From Dyadobacter chenwenxiniae (lineage in GTDB: Bacteria; Bacteroidota; Bacteroidia; Cytophagales; Spirosomataceae): a stretch of DNA of 64,000 bases. The notes beneath the pieces were generated by a model, which saw only the letters and a program-made list of their open reading frames with translations, ran no database searches and was not told where the DNA came from. The position numbers and the translations under genes were made by a program. The stretch spans positions 3,348,001 through 3,412,000 of the forward strand of contig NZ_CP094997.1 of assembly GCF_022869785.1 (NCBI RefSeq). The letters run 5' to 3'. Below, in pieces: positions 62,538-64,000 of this stretch (position 1 is the first letter of the stretch; each line of letters opens with the position of its first letter).

Positions 62538-63643
62538 GTTAAAAGGGGGATTCGGACAACAAATGATCCATTTTGCTCACCATACCAGACTTTATGATCG
62601 GTCAGCAGCGAGTAACGATTGGTAATATTGTGCAGGCCCACGCCCGTTGAGTCCTCCGGCTGATCGCGCGGCTGGATTGGATTTTCTACAATCAAATATT
62701 CATTTTCCAGATAAATCCGGACTTTTAATGGTTCCTGGATCGACATCCGGTTGTGTTTCACTGCATTTTCAACCAGCATTTGCAAGGAAAGCGGGGCAAT
62801 GCAATAGTGGGCCGAAAGGTCTACGGGCACGTCGATAACGACCTGGAATTTGTCTTCAAAACGCATTTGCAGAAGAAAAGTATAAGACGCTATAAAGTCC
62901 AGCTCCACAGCCAGGGAAACCAATGCCATGTCCCGCTGCTCTAAAATGTAGCGGTAAGCCTTGGAAAGCCGCTTGACAAACTGCTCGGAAAGGTCCGCAT
63001 CTTCATGGACGAGTGAGGTAAGAATACTCAGGCTATTGAACAGAAAATGGGGGCTCAGCTGATTTTTCAATGCTTCAAACTGGCTCATCGCCGCCTCTTT
63101 TTCGAGGCGTTCTGTTTGAAGCTGGATACTTTTCAATTGCTGGGAAGACCTGGTATTGATGATCAGGTAGAATATCGACAGCATGATCGCCACCGAAAAT
63201 CCATTGTTTGCCCGGTGGACATAATCCATCACTTCCGGTAAGAAGGGTTCCCCTTTCGGTAATGCGTTAGTACTTTGTAATACAGGAAAAATCAGGAAAG
63301 CCACTGATTTCATAACCAATTGAAAAACAAGACTATATAGCACGGCGAGACCCAATGAAATTGCTACCGTCAGTACAATTTCCTGCCAACCGGATTCCAA
63401 AAGGATTTCCAGCCCAAAGCGTTTAAAAAGATATCTTTGTAACCAGTCGGTGGCGGTGATCCATATAAAGTACATCCCCAGGCCGACTAAGCTGAAAAGT
63501 ATAAAGAAGGGGAGAAAATAAACGATACTAGCACCATTATGCTCCGTTTGGGGCATATTCACATAAAAAAGCAGGGGCGAGTACATCAAAAACAACTTGA
63601 TCGCCAATTTCCATTTCTGCTTCGAAGTCAGCCGACTAATCAT
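62534..63643 (-). CDS. LytS-type sensor histidine kinase
   Basis: 369 residues from MISRLTSKQKWKLAIKLF; a start at 63691 adds 16 residues of poorer quality. Four membrane helices (~14-165), a short coiled linker (QLKSIQLQTERLEKEAAMSQ), then the kinase with His199 in KNQLSPHFLFNSLSILTSLV and N-box LQMLVENAVKHNRMS. Its stop overlaps the response regulator start (ATGA). By position it senses the stress that calls for the RND pump; the signal is unknown. Confidence 0.92.
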   Translation of the reverse strand: MISRLTSKQKWKLAIKLFLMYSPLLFYVNMPQTEHNGASIVYFLPFFILFSLVGLGMYFIWITATDWLQRYLFKRFGLEILLESGWQEIVLTVAISLGLAVLYSLVFQLVMKSVAFLIFPVLQSTNALPKGEPFLPEVMDYVHRANNGFSVAIMLSIFYLIINTRSSQQLKSIQLQTERLEKEAAMSQFEALKNQLSPHFLFNSLSILTSLVHEDADLSEQFVKRLSKAYRYILEQRDMALVSLAVELDFIASYTFLLQMRFEDKFQVVIDVPVDLSAHYCIAPLSLQMLVENAVKHNRMSIQEPLKVRIYLENEYLIVENPIQPRDQPEDSTGVGLHNITNRYSLLTDHKVWYGEQNGSFVVRIPLLT

Positions 63644-63855
63644 CTTTGTCAGGGAAAAATACCTGCAAATTTGATGGAAGTTAGCCAGCACTGCAAATGC
63701 ACCGAGATGAGCGCTTGAAATTCGGTGCCGAGCGCAGTCTTTTATAAGACGACCGATATTCGCCAGTGATTCTTCCCATGGTGCAAAAACTTAACCGACT
63801 GCGCAGTTCTTCCTATACAACTTTTACGTTTTGAATCAATTGGCCAGCTAAGCCC

Positions 63856-64000
63856 TTACCTTATACTACGAACCTGTTGTAACAATGCCTGTGCGTTCAC
63901 ATTGTCGGGGTCGATCTCCAATGCCCTGCGAATGTATTTCTTTGCGGCGGCTGCATTTGCAAATTTAAGATAACCTGCTGCAAGGCTGTTGGCAAGCTGC
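63856..64000 (-). CDS. TPR-repeat protein, C-terminal end
   Basis: The last ~48 residues of a gene that continues beyond the window's right edge. It reads LANSLAAGYLKFANAAAAKK, then YIRRALEIDPDNVNAQALLQ, ending VRSIR and TAA at 63856-63858. The AxxYIRRALEIDPDNVNA pattern is a tetratricopeptide repeat. Its role and full architecture cannot be seen. Confidence 0.7.
   Translation of the reverse strand, partial: QLANSLAAGYLKFANAAAAKKYIRRALEIDPDNVNAQALLQQVRSIR

Noticed and set aside
1..64000. tRNA, rRNA, riboswitch and prophage genes
   Set aside because: Intergenic stretches were read on both strands and none showed a cloverleaf, conserved rRNA segment, known riboswitch core or phage structural gene.

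Overview
The window reads as chromosome of a Bacteroidota bacterium of the Cytophagales type, most like Dyadobacter or a close Spirosomataceae relative. This rests on SusC/SusD and ECF-sigma/FecR genes, a type IX secretion (T9SS) C-terminal domain, LytTR two-component pairs, DUF4249/DUF4270/DUF4907 proteins, tightly overlapping ATGA gene junctions and the near absence of Shine-Dalgarno sequences. No rRNA, tRNA, CRISPR array or intact insertion sequence was seen. The genus is inference; the phylum is well supported.

Layout. (1) 1-4135, +: an operon with two MauG-type di-heme peroxidases, a small outer-membrane barrel with a CDICGC N-terminus, a C-terminally truncated MbnP-like copper protein, a His-rich coiled-coil lipoprotein and a SCO1/SenC protein. 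(2) 4116-8036: a free-standing sensor beta-propeller, two short-chain dehydrogenases (SDRs) divergent from an HxlR repressor, a hydrolase remnant and a cupin. (3) 8236-12372: an XRE regulator, a 749-residue protein with a PD-(D/E)XK-like nuclease core, and a graveyard of pseudogenes including a radC/JAB fragment whose active-site motif is destroyed. This is the most island-like part. (4) 12373-14127: a 37-residue basic protein, transaldolase and a hypothetical. (5) 14298-20195: a 1965-residue secreted GH74-type xyloglucanase with Ig-like, malectin, CBM and two CBM3 modules and a T9SS tail. (6) 21151-33343, -: an ECF sigma/FecR/SusC/SusD system with a large haem-binding beta-propeller protein, a ceramidase-like hydrolase and a polysaccharide deacetylase. 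(7) 33665-37119: a tannase-family esterase, a second copy of the XRE regulator and a second HxlR/SDR divergent pair. (8) 37474-42331: an arsenic resistance island (arsR, DUF6428, ArsN2-type acetyltransferase, ACR3, two tandem metallophosphoesterases; divergent LMW-PTP-type arsenate reductase). (9) 42345-44466: TerC with two envelope proteins. (10) 45147-55141, +: a truncated kelch lipoprotein, frameshifted DUF4270, kelch, DUF4907, a dead-hydrolase/barrel fusion, TonB receptor, DUF4249 and a LytS/LytTR pair, followed by an orphan acyl carrier protein. (11) 55716-63643, -: a tripartite RND efflux pump preceded by its own LytS/LytTR pair. The window ends inside a TPR gene.

How the parts work together: region 1 looks like a periplasmic copper/haem redox unit; region 6 is a TonB-linked uptake and surface-processing locus under ECF/FecR control; region 8 is an arsenic operon with repeated ATCGTA operator half-sites; region 10 is the best candidate for an undescribed system, a conserved-looking set of surface proteins of unknown function around a TonB receptor with its own two-component regulators.
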